A stretch of 64,000 nt of DNA from Reyranella aquatilis (GCF_020880995.1 NZ_JAJISD010000005.1:310001-374000), one strand, 5' to 3'. Shown: positions 34,545-43,404, counted from the stretch's first letter. The notes: generated by a model not told the origin, from the sequence alone. Numbers and translations are program-made.

Positions 34545-36421
34545 GCGACCTTCGCGCTTGCCGTTTGAACGGCGCCGAGCGTCAGAGAGGTGATGCCCTC
34601 GGGCGTGGAGTCCACCCCCATGATCGCCAGTTGCTTGCCGAGTGTCTCCTCGGCGTCGAACAGGGCGCGGGCAAGGGGATTGACGAGATGAGCTTCGACC
34701 TTGTTGCGGATCCCCCGGCCGCCATTGGACAAATCTGCGAGGCAGAGCGTGGCAAGCTGCGCCCGCGCGCCGTCATCCAAGGAGATGGTCGCACCTTGCG
34801 ATGTGCGGACGCCGTCCAGGATATCCCGAACCATCCCCGCGAAGATTTGTTCGGCGATGGCCGGCCGGATGAAGTCGAAGACCAGAACATTGTCGCCGAT
34901 GCGGTTCAGGATTTCGGGGCGATTGAGCGTGAGCTTGAAATGACGCTCGATCTCGGCCCTTACTCGTTCCTGCACTAGCGCGAGCGAATCCGCAGCCGTG
35001 ACGTTCGGGGTGCGGGTTCCATCGGGCCCCACCTTGTAGATGCCAAGGTTCGACGTGAAGATGATGAAGGTCTCTGAGAAATAGACCCGGTCGCCGCGGC
35101 CTGACGTCAGGACGCCGTCATCGAGCACCTGGAGAAACTTGTCGAGAATGCGCGGATGCGCCTTCTCTATTTCGTCGAAAAGCACGACCGAGAACGGCCT
35201 CTCACGAACCGCGTTGGTGAGTTCGCCGCCGACATCGTATCCGACGTATCCCGGCGGCGCGCCGATCAGCCGCTGATCTGAGTGTTCCGCGGAGAACTCG
35301 GACATATCGAACCGGATGTAGGCGCCCTCATCGCCGAACAGGAGGCTTGTCAGCGTCTTAGCAAGCTCGGTCTTTCCGACACCGGTCGGACCTGCCAGGA
35401 AGGCCACGCCGCGCGGGCGGTTGCCGCGGCGCGAGGCCCCTACTCCAGTGACGGCGCGCTTAACGATATCGAGCATGTGCGTGACGGCATGGTCCTGGCC
35501 CTTCACGCGTTCCTGGACAAAGCGAAAGCCGTTTCGGATCTTGTCGCGGTCGATCTTGGCCCACGGATCTTCTGTGACGCCGACCTTGTAGCGACGGACT
35601 GCGTCGCCGATCTGGGAGATGTCGAGATCTTCGCTCCGCCCGAGCTGCGCGATCGCGGTGAGGTCGACCAACAGCAACCCCTCGGTTTGCTCGGCGAACG
35701 CCGTTCTGGCTGCCTGAAGAACTAGGCCATCAGCCGTCTTGCCATTCTTGAGCGTTTTCACGAGGCTGTTCGCCAGCAATCTGCGGGTGCGAGGATCTGG
35801 CTTCGCGACCGGGATGTGCCGGATGCGCGGATTGTCAACGAGCAGCCAGTCAGGCAGGTCGCCCTCCTTGTCGACGACCCAGAGTACCGAGTTGAAGAAG
35901 GGCCTGGATGGCGTGCCGTAGGGGCGCGTTTTCGCAAGGTGGGACAGGACAAGCGCGCGCGTGAACATCTGATGTTCAGGTGGTGATAGCGCTTCGTTTC
36001 GCACCGTCAGGCGCGAGGCAAAGTCGGCGATCAATGCGACCGGCGGGTCGCCGGGCGTCGGCACCGTAAGCCGTTCCAGCGTTTCCCCGAACAGCTCGAT
36101 ACCGGCAGGTGACGCCCCGCCGGCTCCGGGCTGCAAGCCGAGCTTCTCAAGCAGTTTCGGGATTGCAGGCGCGGCCCCTGGGATCGGCAGAAGCCTGAAG
36201 CCCGAAAGCGGATCGTAAAGTAAGACGCTCGCATAGCCCGCACGTATCAATTCGGTGCCAAGCACGGCCGTGAGCGGCTGCGCCGCGACGGCCCCCGGCG
36301 CGATCGCGCTCAACTGAAGGTCGCGTACGTTTCCCGACAGAACAAACTGCGACTTTAAGGGCAGAAACCGAAGCAGGTCCCGCAACCAGCGCGGCCGCTC
36401 ATAGTCGTCTGTGTCGCCCAT
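34541..36421 (-). CDS. ClpB-like AAA+ ATPase with a novel N-terminal region
   Basis: 626 residues, first gene of the operon. The first 330 residues (LRDLLRFLPLKSQFVLSGNV; VLLYDPLSGFRLLPIPGA; FASRLTVRNEALSPPEHQMF) resemble a degenerate P-loop domain without a Walker A. The second half is a Clp/Hsp100-type D2 module: FLAGPTGVGKTELAKTLTSL (about 345), FDMSEFSAEHSDQRLIGAPP, GYVGYDVGGELTNAV, VVLFDEIEKAHPRILDKFLQ (about 415), FIIFTSNLGIY and LTLNRPEILNRIGDNVLVFD, followed by the C-terminal lid. This motor could remodel a protein target or the partner helicase. GAGGGGG lies just before the ATG at 36421. The single complete AAA+ ring sets it apart from true ClpB, which has two. Confidence 0.88.
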   Translation of the reverse strand: MGDTDDYERPRWLRDLLRFLPLKSQFVLSGNVRDLQLSAIAPGAVAAQPLTAVLGTELIRAGYASVLLYDPLSGFRLLPIPGAAPAIPKLLEKLGLQPGAGGASPAGIELFGETLERLTVPTPGDPPVALIADFASRLTVRNEALSPPEHQMFTRALVLSHLAKTRPYGTPSRPFFNSVLWVVDKEGDLPDWLLVDNPRIRHIPVAKPDPRTRRLLANSLVKTLKNGKTADGLVLQAARTAFAEQTEGLLLVDLTAIAQLGRSEDLDISQIGDAVRRYKVGVTEDPWAKIDRDKIRNGFRFVQERVKGQDHAVTHMLDIVKRAVTGVGASRRGNRPRGVAFLAGPTGVGKTELAKTLTSLLFGDEGAYIRFDMSEFSAEHSDQRLIGAPPGYVGYDVGGELTNAVRERPFSVVLFDEIEKAHPRILDKFLQVLDDGVLTSGRGDRVYFSETFIIFTSNLGIYKVGPDGTRTPNVTAADSLALVQERVRAEIERHFKLTLNRPEILNRIGDNVLVFDFIRPAIAEQIFAGMVRDILDGVRTSQGATISLDDGARAQLATLCLADLSNGGRGIRNKVEAHLVNPLARALFDAEETLGKQLAIMGVDSTPEGITSLTLGAVQTASAKVA

Positions 36422-37391
36422 GATCCCCCTCAACCGATAGCTCGATCTCTTGGAGATGTCGCCCCGGCCCCCATTTCGCGTCAAGATACCGGTAATGCAC
36501 GAGGCCACAAAGGCTTAGCCTCTCGCGACTGTCGGTCCGGTATCGCTTGGAGTGCCACTTTGCGGCTCGGGAGTGTGGACGGCAAGCAACCCCGGGTGGT
36601 GCCAAAGGGCATCGGCGAGCACACAGCGACACGGACGCGCCGGAAGACGCCGTACCGAGGCTTGGCATCCCTGGGGCCGGCAACCACCAGAGGGGCCTTC
36701 CGGCTCTTCAAGAACGTTAAACGCGAGCGCAGTGCCGGCACTGCCCGCTGATTGCCAGTGGCTTGCACAAAGGTCAGTCGTCCGCTCAGGGAGAATAGCG
36801 GCCGACCGACGCCGATCTTGGAGACGAAAGTGCCACCATCTACCTCTCTACGGACACCCAAGGCGAAGCCGCCCCCCCGATCACTCTGAGGGTGCAATGC
36901 TGATCGCCGGGCGGGTGCAGTATGCTGGGTGGCCGGACTCTCCAGACGTGGCCGGCCTCGACGGCGTGCACATCAAGGTCAAGCGCGCTGAGATGCTGCG
37001 CCTGTACTCGGTGAGCAATGGCCTAGACCTTGGCCGTTGAGGAAATCTTTGTGTCGAACTGGGTCCGGAACCTCATTCAAGTCACACGCAGACACCGCCC
37101 CGATGGTTAGATCTGGACGGTGATTGAGTTATGACAGAAGTGGTTGCGGGGGAGCGCAACCAGCTTAACTTGCTAGTTCGGGCCGCCGCCTAGGTTCAAA
37201 GCAGGACCCGCATTGATCTCAAATTGCGATCCGCCATTCCCAACGGTGATCTGGCGGTAGCGAGCTACTGGGGCCTATTTCGCGCCGCCGCGTAGGCTTT
37301 TCGGTTGCAGATGTTGGTTGCAAGGAGAACGTGGCGTCAGCGTTCTCCCCTGGATTGGGTCAAGCGTGACGGCGCAGAGAGAGTGTCGCCC
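36422..37391. other. Intergenic region between two divergent gene blocks
   Basis: Reading frames on both strands here (for example 36481-36897 minus, 36552-37040 plus) have no recognisable domain, unusual composition and weak starts. The region presumably holds the promoter of the AAA+ operon near 36.5 kb and that of merR near 37.35 kb. The rest looks like decayed junction sequence between modules. Confidence 0.4.
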
Positions 37392-37970
37392 ATGGTTTTC
37401 GAAGGGATGATCTCGATCGGCATTCTTGCCAGACGTTCCGGCGTGCAGGCGGAAACCATCCGTTACTATGAGAGCGAAGGGCTGCTGCCGAAGCCCGAGC
37501 GCACCGCCGGCGGATACCGGATATACGGCGCATCCGACATCGAGCGGCTGTCCTTCATCCGCCAGGCCCGCGAGCTCGGGTTCAAAGTCGACTCCGTGCG
37601 CCGGCTGCTCAGCCTGGTTGATCGCAAGGTGGACACCTGCGAAGAGGTTCGAGAACTGGCCACCACGCACCTGGGGGAAGTACGAACAAAACTCGCCGAT
37701 CTGCGTCGGATGGAAAGGGTGCTGTCAGACTTGATACGTTCTTGCGAAGGTCGGACGGTGCCTGAATGCCTGTTGCTGGAAGCTTTGGCAGCACCAAGAG
37801 GCGAAGAAGATCGCGGGCGCCAACGCTCGGGTGGCACGCACCAATCCTGCAGAGAAACGAACTGTCAGGCCCAGTCCGCAGCCGCGGCGCCGATCCCGAT
37901 GAAACCTCGATGGGCGAACGCGCGATCAAGACGCTGTTCATCTACGCAGGTGCTGCCCATGCGGAGATAG
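37392..37970 (+). CDS. MerR-family metal-responsive regulator
   Basis: 192 residues. The HTH and wing are standard: [40 protein letters not shown] and [17 protein letters not shown]. The effector region has cysteines in [10 protein letters not shown] and in [14 protein letters not shown], a three-cysteine arrangement like Hg(II)-binding MerR. After [14 protein letters not shown] the last 50 or so residues lose family resemblance and overlap the start of ynfA by 61 bases, suggesting a frame change near the natural end (about residue 145). The ATG at 37392 is chosen; 37407 is an alternative with no spaced binding site. Confidence 0.82.
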   Translation: MVFEGMISIGILARRSGVQAETIRYYESEGLLPKPERTAGGYRIYGASDIERLSFIRQARELGFKVDSVRRLLSLVDRKVDTCEEVRELATTHLGEVRTKLADLRRMERVLSDLIRSCEGRTVPECLLLEALAAPRGEEDRGRQRSGGTHQSCRETNCQAQSAAAAPIPMKPRWANARSRRCSSTQVLPMRR

Positions 37971-38251
37971 GCGGTTGCTTTGCGTTCTGGATTTGGCTGC
38001 GCAGTGGCAAGTCGGCGTTATGGATATTGCCAGGTATCGTCAGCCTGATCGTATTCGCTTGGCTCCTGACCCTGATCGATTCTGAATATGCAGGACGCGC
38101 CTACGCGGCCTACGGCGGCATCTACGTTGTGGCTTCCATTGGCTGGCTATGGTTGCTCGAGGGAGCTCGGCCGGACCGGTGGGATGTGACGGGGGCAGCC
38201 GTGATGCTTGTCGGGGCGGCTATCATTCTCTTCGGTGCCCGGGCCGCCTAA
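37910..38251 (+). CDS. ynfA: YnfA/UPF0060 family small membrane protein
   Basis: 113 residues with four membrane helices: [59 protein letters not shown] and [20 protein letters not shown]. The AEIGGC and [12 protein letters not shown] blocks are diagnostic of UPF0060. Members resemble small multidrug resistance transporters. It overlaps the merR reading frame, so the two are probably one transcript in which the metal sensor controls the transporter. Substrate unknown. Confidence 0.92.
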   Translation: MGERAIKTLFIYAGAAHAEIGGCFAFWIWLRSGKSALWILPGIVSLIVFAWLLTLIDSEYAGRAYAAYGGIYVVASIGWLWLLEGARPDRWDVTGAAVMLVGAAIILFGARAA

Positions 38252-38409
38252 ACGGGCCTCGAAGACCGGCATCCTGTCGACGAATGCGCCGGCTTTCATC
38301 GTGGCGCAGATGCTCTGCGGCGCTCTGGCTGTGCCGACGGCCGGCAGTTAGTGTGCGATCCGCTGAGCAGGTATCAGATTGACTGCAATGTGACTTGCAG
38401 TCCCCCATC

Positions 38410-38703
38410 GTGGCGACACTTGCTCGCGTGAAGCATCTGCGCGTCTTTGCCAGTCTGCTGGGCTGTCTCGCCGTTCTCGCGACGCGCTTGCCGGCCGTCA
38501 TATTCGCTGCGGCGCCGGTACAAACCGCGACCTCCGAGCCCTGTGATCAGTGTCCGGACTGCAAAGGCGCACCTTGCGCACCCGCGCTGGCAAGTTGTCC
38601 AGCGACCTGCGTTGCACCTGGTCCGGCGCTCGCCGTCGCTTCCATCGCCGTGCCTTTCATCACTCTGGAGTTGGAAACGCTGGCTCCAAGCCGGGTCCTG
38701 TGA
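38410..38703 (+). CDS. Small secreted cysteine-rich protein of metal-resistance clusters
   Basis: 97 residues from a GTG at 38410 (other possible starts: TTG 38395, GTG 38428). A signal peptide is evident (LRVFASLLGCLAVLATRLPA followed by VIFAAAP). The mature part has EPCDQCPDCKGAPCAPALAS and CPATCVAPGP, that is two CxxC-type groups, fitting metal binding in the periplasm. The last gene of this small unit overlaps its stop by four bases. I recall similar proteins next to metal efflux genes but know no assigned function. Confidence 0.65.
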   Translation: MATLARVKHLRVFASLLGCLAVLATRLPAVIFAAAPVQTATSEPCDQCPDCKGAPCAPALASCPATCVAPGPALAVASIAVPFITLELETLAPSRVL

Positions 38704-38858
38704 CGATAAAGAAAGCGAGAAGGAAGGCTTCAGGGAGGTACCGCAGATCGAAGTGGCTCGGCACGACCGGCCTGCTGATCGGGTTCGCCGTGGCCGGTCA
38801 TCTCGGGACGAGCCTTCACCGTTGGGTCGATCTCATTGCCTGCTTCGGTGGTAGCTAA
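38700..38858 (+). CDS. Small one-helix membrane protein
   Basis: 52 residues starting at a GTG that shares four bases (GTGA) with the stop of the cysteine-rich protein. A strongly basic N-terminus (TIKKARRKASGRYRRSKW) precedes one hydrophobic helix (LGTTGLLIGFAVAGHLGTSL) and a short tail with one cysteine. The overlap and topology argue for a real coupled gene. Function unknown; it may work with the secreted partner in metal handling. Confidence 0.5.
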   Translation: MTIKKARRKASGRYRRSKWLGTTGLLIGFAVAGHLGTSLHRWVDLIACFGGS

Positions 38859-38887
38859 TGACGCAAAGGCGGACTGACCGACAACCG

Positions 38888-40267
38888 TCACGGATCATCG
38901 GGCGGCGGGGGCAATTCAATCTGGCGCGTGTTCCATTCGATCTTTGAAGGCGGCGCTTTCGTCACAATCTGCGGAGCCACGATCAGGAGCCCGACCATCA
39001 AGACTTGAAGAGCAAGGAAAGGGATCGCTCCCCAATAGATTTGCGATGTACGAACGGAAAGAGGCGCTACGCTTCGGAGGTTGTAAAGGGCAATGCCGAA
39101 AGGCGGATGCATGAATGACGTTTGGAGGTTGACGGCGAGCAAGACCGTCAACCAAACCATGTCTATTCCGAGCTGCCGGGCAACCGGTGCGATCAGCGGC
39201 AGGACAATGAAGGCAATTTCGAAAAAATCCAGGAAGAAGGCGAGGAAGAAGATCGCCACGTTGATGAACAAGATGAAGCCGATTTGCCCGGCTGGAATGT
39301 GCCTGAAGAGGGACTCGATCCAGACCTGACCGTCGAGGCCGCGAAAGACGAGTGTGAAGAACGACGCGCCAAGCAACAGAAAGATGATCCCCGAACACAA
39401 TACGCCCGTGACGTCCATCGCTCGCCGCAGGTTGCGACCCGTCAGCTTCCGCTTTGCCAACGCCAATATGAGTGTTGCCGTGACCCCGAACGCGCCACCC
39501 TCGCTCGGAGTTGCCACACCGAAATAGATTGCCGCCAACATAGCCAACACGATCCCCAAGGGAGGACCTGCAGTGACGGCCGCGGCGGCGATCGCTGTCG
39601 ATACCGTCGAAGAATCTCCCTCGACGCGGACGGATGGAGGTGCGCGCTCTGGTACCAATTGGGTGATGACGAAAATGTAGACGAGATAAGAAGAGATCAG
39701 TAGAGCGCTCGGCAGGAGGGCGCCGCGATAGATCTCGATAAGCGACACGTCCAGTTGTTCGGCAAGAATGATAAGCACCAGGCTGGGCGGAATGACCTGG
39801 GCAAGCGTTCCAGACGCGGCAACGACCCCGGTCGCCAGGCGCGGGTCGTATTTGGCCCGCAACATCACTGGCAGCGCGATTAATCCGATGGCGACAACCG
39901 ATGCAGAGACGAAGCCCGTGATTGCCGACAACACGCCGCCGACGATGACGGTCGTATAGGCCAATCCGCCCGACAAGCGTCCAAACAGCCGGTTGAGCGC
40001 AACGAACAAGTCCTCGGCAATCCCGGTGCGTTCCAGCAACATTCCCATGAAGATCAGCATCGGCAGAGCCAATAGGTTGTCGTTGTTGAACGTGCCCTGG
40101 ATGCGGAACAGCATGTTGTTTAGGAACGAGACATTGAAGTCGCCGGTGGCCAGGCCGACGGCCCCGAACACTCCCGCTACCGCGGCGAGGGAGAAGGCGA
40201 CGGGAAAACCGGCGAAGAGAGCGACAAAGAGACAAGCGAACATGGCCGGCGCGAGGATGTCGCTCAT
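38888..40267 (-). CDS. dctM: TRAP transporter large permease subunit (DctM), first pair
   Basis: 459 residues of nearly continuous membrane helices, with LNNMLFRIQGTFNNDNLLAL, MLIFMGMLLERTGIAEDLFV, GLAYTTVIVGGVLSAITGFV, GTLAQVIPPSLVLIILAEQL and SFMHPPFGIALYNLRS as recognisable DctM blocks. It carries substrate across the inner membrane using a sodium gradient. The gene starts two bases after dctQ (40269-40823). No DctP or TAXI binding protein lies nearby, so the substrate cannot be guessed. A polar, proline-rich C-terminal tail (RQIELPPPPDDP) is unusual but short. Confidence 0.93.
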   Translation of the reverse strand: MSDILAPAMFACLFVALFAGFPVAFSLAAVAGVFGAVGLATGDFNVSFLNNMLFRIQGTFNNDNLLALPMLIFMGMLLERTGIAEDLFVALNRLFGRLSGGLAYTTVIVGGVLSAITGFVSASVVAIGLIALPVMLRAKYDPRLATGVVAASGTLAQVIPPSLVLIILAEQLDVSLIEIYRGALLPSALLISSYLVYIFVITQLVPERAPPSVRVEGDSSTVSTAIAAAAVTAGPPLGIVLAMLAAIYFGVATPSEGGAFGVTATLILALAKRKLTGRNLRRAMDVTGVLCSGIIFLLLGASFFTLVFRGLDGQVWIESLFRHIPAGQIGFILFINVAIFFLAFFLDFFEIAFIVLPLIAPVARQLGIDMVWLTVLLAVNLQTSFMHPPFGIALYNLRSVAPLSVRTSQIYWGAIPFLALQVLMVGLLIVAPQIVTKAPPSKIEWNTRQIELPPPPDDP

Positions 40268-40268
40268 G

Positions 40269-40823
40269 TCACCTTCCTTCGATCAGCCTGCGTCGGTTCA
40301 CCGGGCGCGACGGGAAGCCTTTCAAGCACGCGACGCAGCGGATGGCTTCGGCCACGCCCTGCAAGCCCAGCAGAAAGAAGCCGGCAGGGATGAAGCCCTT
40401 GATGATCCAGGCCGGGATATCGCTTGTGCTGTCGCGCGTGGCCCGGCTTTCGCCCGACAGGAATGAGACGAGAAACTGAGGCCAGCTCACCCATACGAGG
40501 GCGGCACATACGGGAAGGAGTACGAGGCAGATTCCCAGGAGATCGAGCCAAGCGAGTCCACGCTCGCCTAAGCGACCTGACAGAATATCGATTCGAACGT
40601 GCTCGTCGCGTTGGAACGTGTAGGCCGCCATCAGCAGCACGACTGCCGCGAAGAACTGCCATTGCAGATCGAAGGCGGAGGGTGACGCGATCGAGAAAAA
40701 TTTCCGACTGAAAGCATTGGCGGCAATCAGCAACGCGTTTGCGAGCAGTCCCCAACGTACGATCTGGGCGACGGCGCGGTTGAGACGGTCGATCACTCCC
40801 GCGAATCTCAGAAATATCTGCAC
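40269..40823 (-). CDS. dctQ: TRAP transporter small permease subunit (DctQ), first pair
   Basis: 184 residues with four helices: GLLANALLIAANAFSRKFFS, WQFFAAVVLLMAAYTFQRDE, LDLLGICLVLLPVCAALVW and IIKGFIPAGFFLLGLQGVAE. HVRIDILSGRL is the conserved DctQ motif. It is the first gene of the pair and a paralogue of the DctQ at 42795-43343 (both carry FF.AVV and HVRIDIL). The sequence upstream on this strand (40824-40990) leads into a regulator-site remnant and the DUF6639 fragment rather than a binding-protein gene. Confidence 0.92.
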   Translation of the reverse strand: MQIFLRFAGVIDRLNRAVAQIVRWGLLANALLIAANAFSRKFFSIASPSAFDLQWQFFAAVVLLMAAYTFQRDEHVRIDILSGRLGERGLAWLDLLGICLVLLPVCAALVWVSWPQFLVSFLSGESRATRDSTSDIPAWIIKGFIPAGFFLLGLQGVAEAIRCVACLKGFPSRPVNRRRLIEGR

Positions 40824-40913
40824 GACCGCCTACCTTGTCCGGCGTAGAAGCATCTCTACGGCATCGCCGCGCAAAGCCTCATTTGGCTTGGTCCTCCCCT
40901 TCTGGCTGACATA

Positions 40914-40936
40914 TTGCCTCCTGTAGCCACTAGAGG
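40914..40936 (+). promoter_or_regulatory. Decayed MerR-type operator
   Basis: TTGCCT (40914-40919) is followed by CCTGTAG-CCA-CTAGAGG (40920-40936), one base away from the perfect dyad found at 47901-47917. It stands upstream of the DUF6639 remnant, just as an intact site precedes the full DUF6639 gene at 49204. Confidence 0.5.
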
Positions 40937-40989
40937 TTCAAGGACAAAGAAGGCGTGCTTCCAAATTGCCAGCCAATGCCAGGTCCGCT

Positions 40990-41295
40990 TGGGGCGTGAG
41001 TGGCACGAGTTCATCGCCTACGCGATCCAAGCTCGATCTCATGGACGCCCAGCTTTTGAGCGAGCTTCTTGCAATATACGCCGAGACGCCGGCGGTTGAG
41101 CATCTAGAGCAGATCAATGAGTTTACATATGGCATGAATCCCGAAGGGTTCGCCGTCGCCGCGTACACCTAATATTGTCTTGCCAAGGCTGCGGCGAAGT
41201 TCGCGGCGCAGCTGCTGCGCGCCGAAGTCTTGCCGCCGCCTATGTCATATCAGTTCCCGGTCGTGCCGGACCGGGAACGGCTCAAGGGACCCTGA
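40990..41295 (+). pseudogene. Remnant of a DUF6639 gene
   Basis: The translation REWHEFIAYAIQ (about 40996), then after a one-base shift LDLMDAQLLSELLAIYA, EQINEFTYGMNPEGFAVAAY, a TAA stop at 41170-41172, and in the same frame LAKAAAKFAAQLLRAEVLPP and VVPDRERL, follows the intact DUF6639 product at 49204-49923 (PREWHEFIAYAVQFELME, TQINPFTHGLADPDTFAVLV). Only the C-terminal half remains; the HExxH part is gone. One frameshift and one stop make it non-functional. Confidence 0.75.
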
Positions 41296-41394
41296 CCGCT
41301 GCGCGTCCCTGGGCAGCCTGTTGTTGGGATTTTTGGCGCCGCCGCCGGGCCGCTCCCTTCCGCCAGTGCGGAGGGCTTCTCAGAGCGGTCTGGT

Positions 41395-42762
41395 TCACCC
41401 GGCGGCGCGCATCGCCAGCCAGGTCGCGAGTCCCGGCAGAACGAGGACAAGTGCGATGCCGAGCAGCTGGATCGCCACGATCGGCACGATGCCCCGGTAG
41501 ATGTCGCGCAGCGCCACGCTCGGTGGCGAAGCGCCCTTGAGGAAGAACAGCGCGAAGCCGAAGGGCGGCGTCAGGAACGAAGTTTGCAGCGTTAGCGCGA
41601 TCAGCGCCGCGATCCACACCAAGGCAAGCTGGGGCGAGCCGACATAGGTCGAAAAATCCAGCGCCTTCAGCACCGGCTCGAAGATCGGCAGGGTGATCAG
41701 CGCGATCTCGATCCAGTCGATGAAGAAGCCGAGCACGAAGATGATGGCGAGCATGGTCAGCAACATCCCCCAATCACCGAAGCCCAGACCACGAAGCAGC
41801 TCGAGCACCAGCGTGTCGCCGCTGAAATAGCGGAACACGTAGGAGAACACCGTCGCGGCAAGGGCGATGAAGAAGACCATCGCGGTCATCAACGCCGTGC
41901 GCTGGACTATCTCATGCATGGCACGCAGTGAGAGGCTGCGGTTGAGCAGCATCAACAGAATCGCGCCTGCCGCACCGACGCATGCCGACTGTGTCGGTGT
42001 GGCCAGACCGGCAATGACGGAGCCGAGCACCATGGCGATCAGCAGCACCGGAAGCGCCAGGCTGCGGGCAACATACAGGGCGAACCGCAGCGTGCTGCGG
42101 ACTGGTACCGCCGCGAGCGGGGGCGCGATTCGCGGATCGAGCAGGGCTGCGCCAATGTAGTAGGCAACATACAGCACCACCAGGACCAATCCCGGCACGA
42201 TCGTCGAAAGGAACATCTGCGAGATCAGTACGCCCAACTCGTCGGCGAGGAAAAACAGCATAATCGCCGGCGGCAGGATCAGGCCGAGGGTGCCGGCGGC
42301 GGCAATCGAGCCTGTGGCGAAGGATGCCTTGTACCCGCTCTCCAACATGGTGGGGAGCGCGAGATAGGCGAGCGTCGCCACCGAGGCGCCAACCAGGCCT
42401 GCAGATGGCGCCAGAATGATGCCGATCACCGTGACAGCGACCACTTGGCTGGCCGGCACGCGGCGCAGCAACACCTGTAGGCAGAGCAACAGCTCGCGCC
42501 CGATCCCGCTTCTTTCCAGCGCGATGCCCATGAAGAGGAGCATCGGCACCGCGGGGTAGATTAGATTCTCGGCGAGTGTCGAATAGATGCGAAGCGGAAT
42601 ATTGAACAAAGCGATGAGCGGGAACTGGTCGAGTGTGTAGCCAATCAAGCCGAAGCCCAACGCGACGCCGATGAGAACGAGCGCCACCGGATAGCCGCTG
42701 AACAGCAGCAATGCCAAGGCCAGGATCATGAACAGAGCGAGATTGTCGATCAGGAAATCCAC
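41395..42762 (-). CDS. dctM: TRAP transporter large permease subunit (DctM), second pair
   Basis: 455 residues from a GTG at 42762 that follows GGGGGGAG. DctM features: LLLFSGYPVALVLIGVALGF, PMLLFMGIALERSGIGRELL, GIILAPSAGLVGASVATLAY, AAGTLGLILPPAIMLFFLAD and TSFLTPPFGFALFFLKG. It resembles the DctM at 38888-40267 in layout but is clearly diverged. It lies 32 bases downstream of its dctQ. No binding protein is encoded nearby. The ORF can be read far upstream of the GTG but that part overlaps dctQ in a different frame. Confidence 0.93.
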   Translation of the reverse strand: MDFLIDNLALFMILALALLLFSGYPVALVLIGVALGFGLIGYTLDQFPLIALFNIPLRIYSTLAENLIYPAVPMLLFMGIALERSGIGRELLLCLQVLLRRVPASQVVAVTVIGIILAPSAGLVGASVATLAYLALPTMLESGYKASFATGSIAAAGTLGLILPPAIMLFFLADELGVLISQMFLSTIVPGLVLVVLYVAYYIGAALLDPRIAPPLAAVPVRSTLRFALYVARSLALPVLLIAMVLGSVIAGLATPTQSACVGAAGAILLMLLNRSLSLRAMHEIVQRTALMTAMVFFIALAATVFSYVFRYFSGDTLVLELLRGLGFGDWGMLLTMLAIIFVLGFFIDWIEIALITLPIFEPVLKALDFSTYVGSPQLALVWIAALIALTLQTSFLTPPFGFALFFLKGASPPSVALRDIYRGIVPIVAIQLLGIALVLVLPGLATWLAMRAAG

Positions 42763-42794
42763 CGCGCTCCCCCCCTGCGCCGCTGTGCCTTCGC

Positions 42795-43343
42795 CTAGCC
42801 GCGTTGCAACGCGCCGCTGGTCGGCGCTGGCCCTGTCGCGCGCCCGGCGAGAAACATCGCGTTGCGGATGGCGACGGACAGGCCGGCCAGCAGCAGCAGC
42901 AGACCGCCTATCGGCAGGCAGGACTTGATGATCCAGCGCATCGGCAGGCCTAGTGCCGCGCGCGCGCCCTCCATCTGAACGAAGGAGTCCAGCGCAAACT
43001 GGCCGGCGTAGACGATGAGCACCGTGCAAAACGGAACCAGGACCAGCAGGCAGCCGAGCAGCTCGATCGAGGCGCTCGTGCGGGGCGCGAACCGATCGCG
43101 AAGGATATCGATCCGCACATGGGCGTTGTGCAGGTAGGCATAACCGAGGCTGAGCATCACCACGGCGAGGAAGAAGTGCCACTCGAGCTCCTGCAGCCGG
43201 GTTGAACCGACATTAAAGAATTGCCGGCCGATCATGTCGTAGACCGAGACGGCGATCAGCGGGATCAGGGTCATCCAGGCGACAAGCGCACCCAACCAGA
43301 TGATGCCCCGCTCCAACGTGCGGCAGGCGCCGATCACTGACAT
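42795..43343 (-). CDS. dctQ: TRAP transporter small permease subunit (DctQ), second pair
   Basis: 182 residues from the ATG at 43343, preceded by GGGGGAG. Four helices: IIWLGALVAWMTLIPLIAVS, WHFFLAVVMLSLGYAYLHNA, IELLGCLLVLVPFCTVLIVY and KSCLPIGGLLLLLAGLSVAI. HVRIDILRDRF is the DctQ motif. It is divergent from the ArsR gene at 43441 across 97 bases that contain an inverted repeat, so ArsR probably controls this transporter. Confidence 0.92.
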   Translation of the reverse strand: MSVIGACRTLERGIIWLGALVAWMTLIPLIAVSVYDMIGRQFFNVGSTRLQELEWHFFLAVVMLSLGYAYLHNAHVRIDILRDRFAPRTSASIELLGCLLVLVPFCTVLIVYAGQFALDSFVQMEGARAALGLPMRWIIKSCLPIGGLLLLLAGLSVAIRNAMFLAGRATGPAPTSGALQRG

Positions 43344-43404
43344 GAGCACTCCCCCAGAAGCCCGCGACCGCATGGCGACTGGGCCGCCTTTGGTCTTGCT
43401 GAAA

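Noticed and set aside
36481..37040. Reading frames on both strands in the 36.4-37.4 kb gap
   Set aside because: No recognisable family, skewed composition, and the two strands contradict each other.
38916..40235. 439-codon second frame inside dctM
   Set aside because: Same strand, shifted frame of a clear DctM; high-GC codon bias keeps it open. No recognisable domain.
41355..41376. Hairpin downstream of the second dctM as a terminator
   Set aside because: The arms pair imperfectly and no U tract follows on the minus strand.
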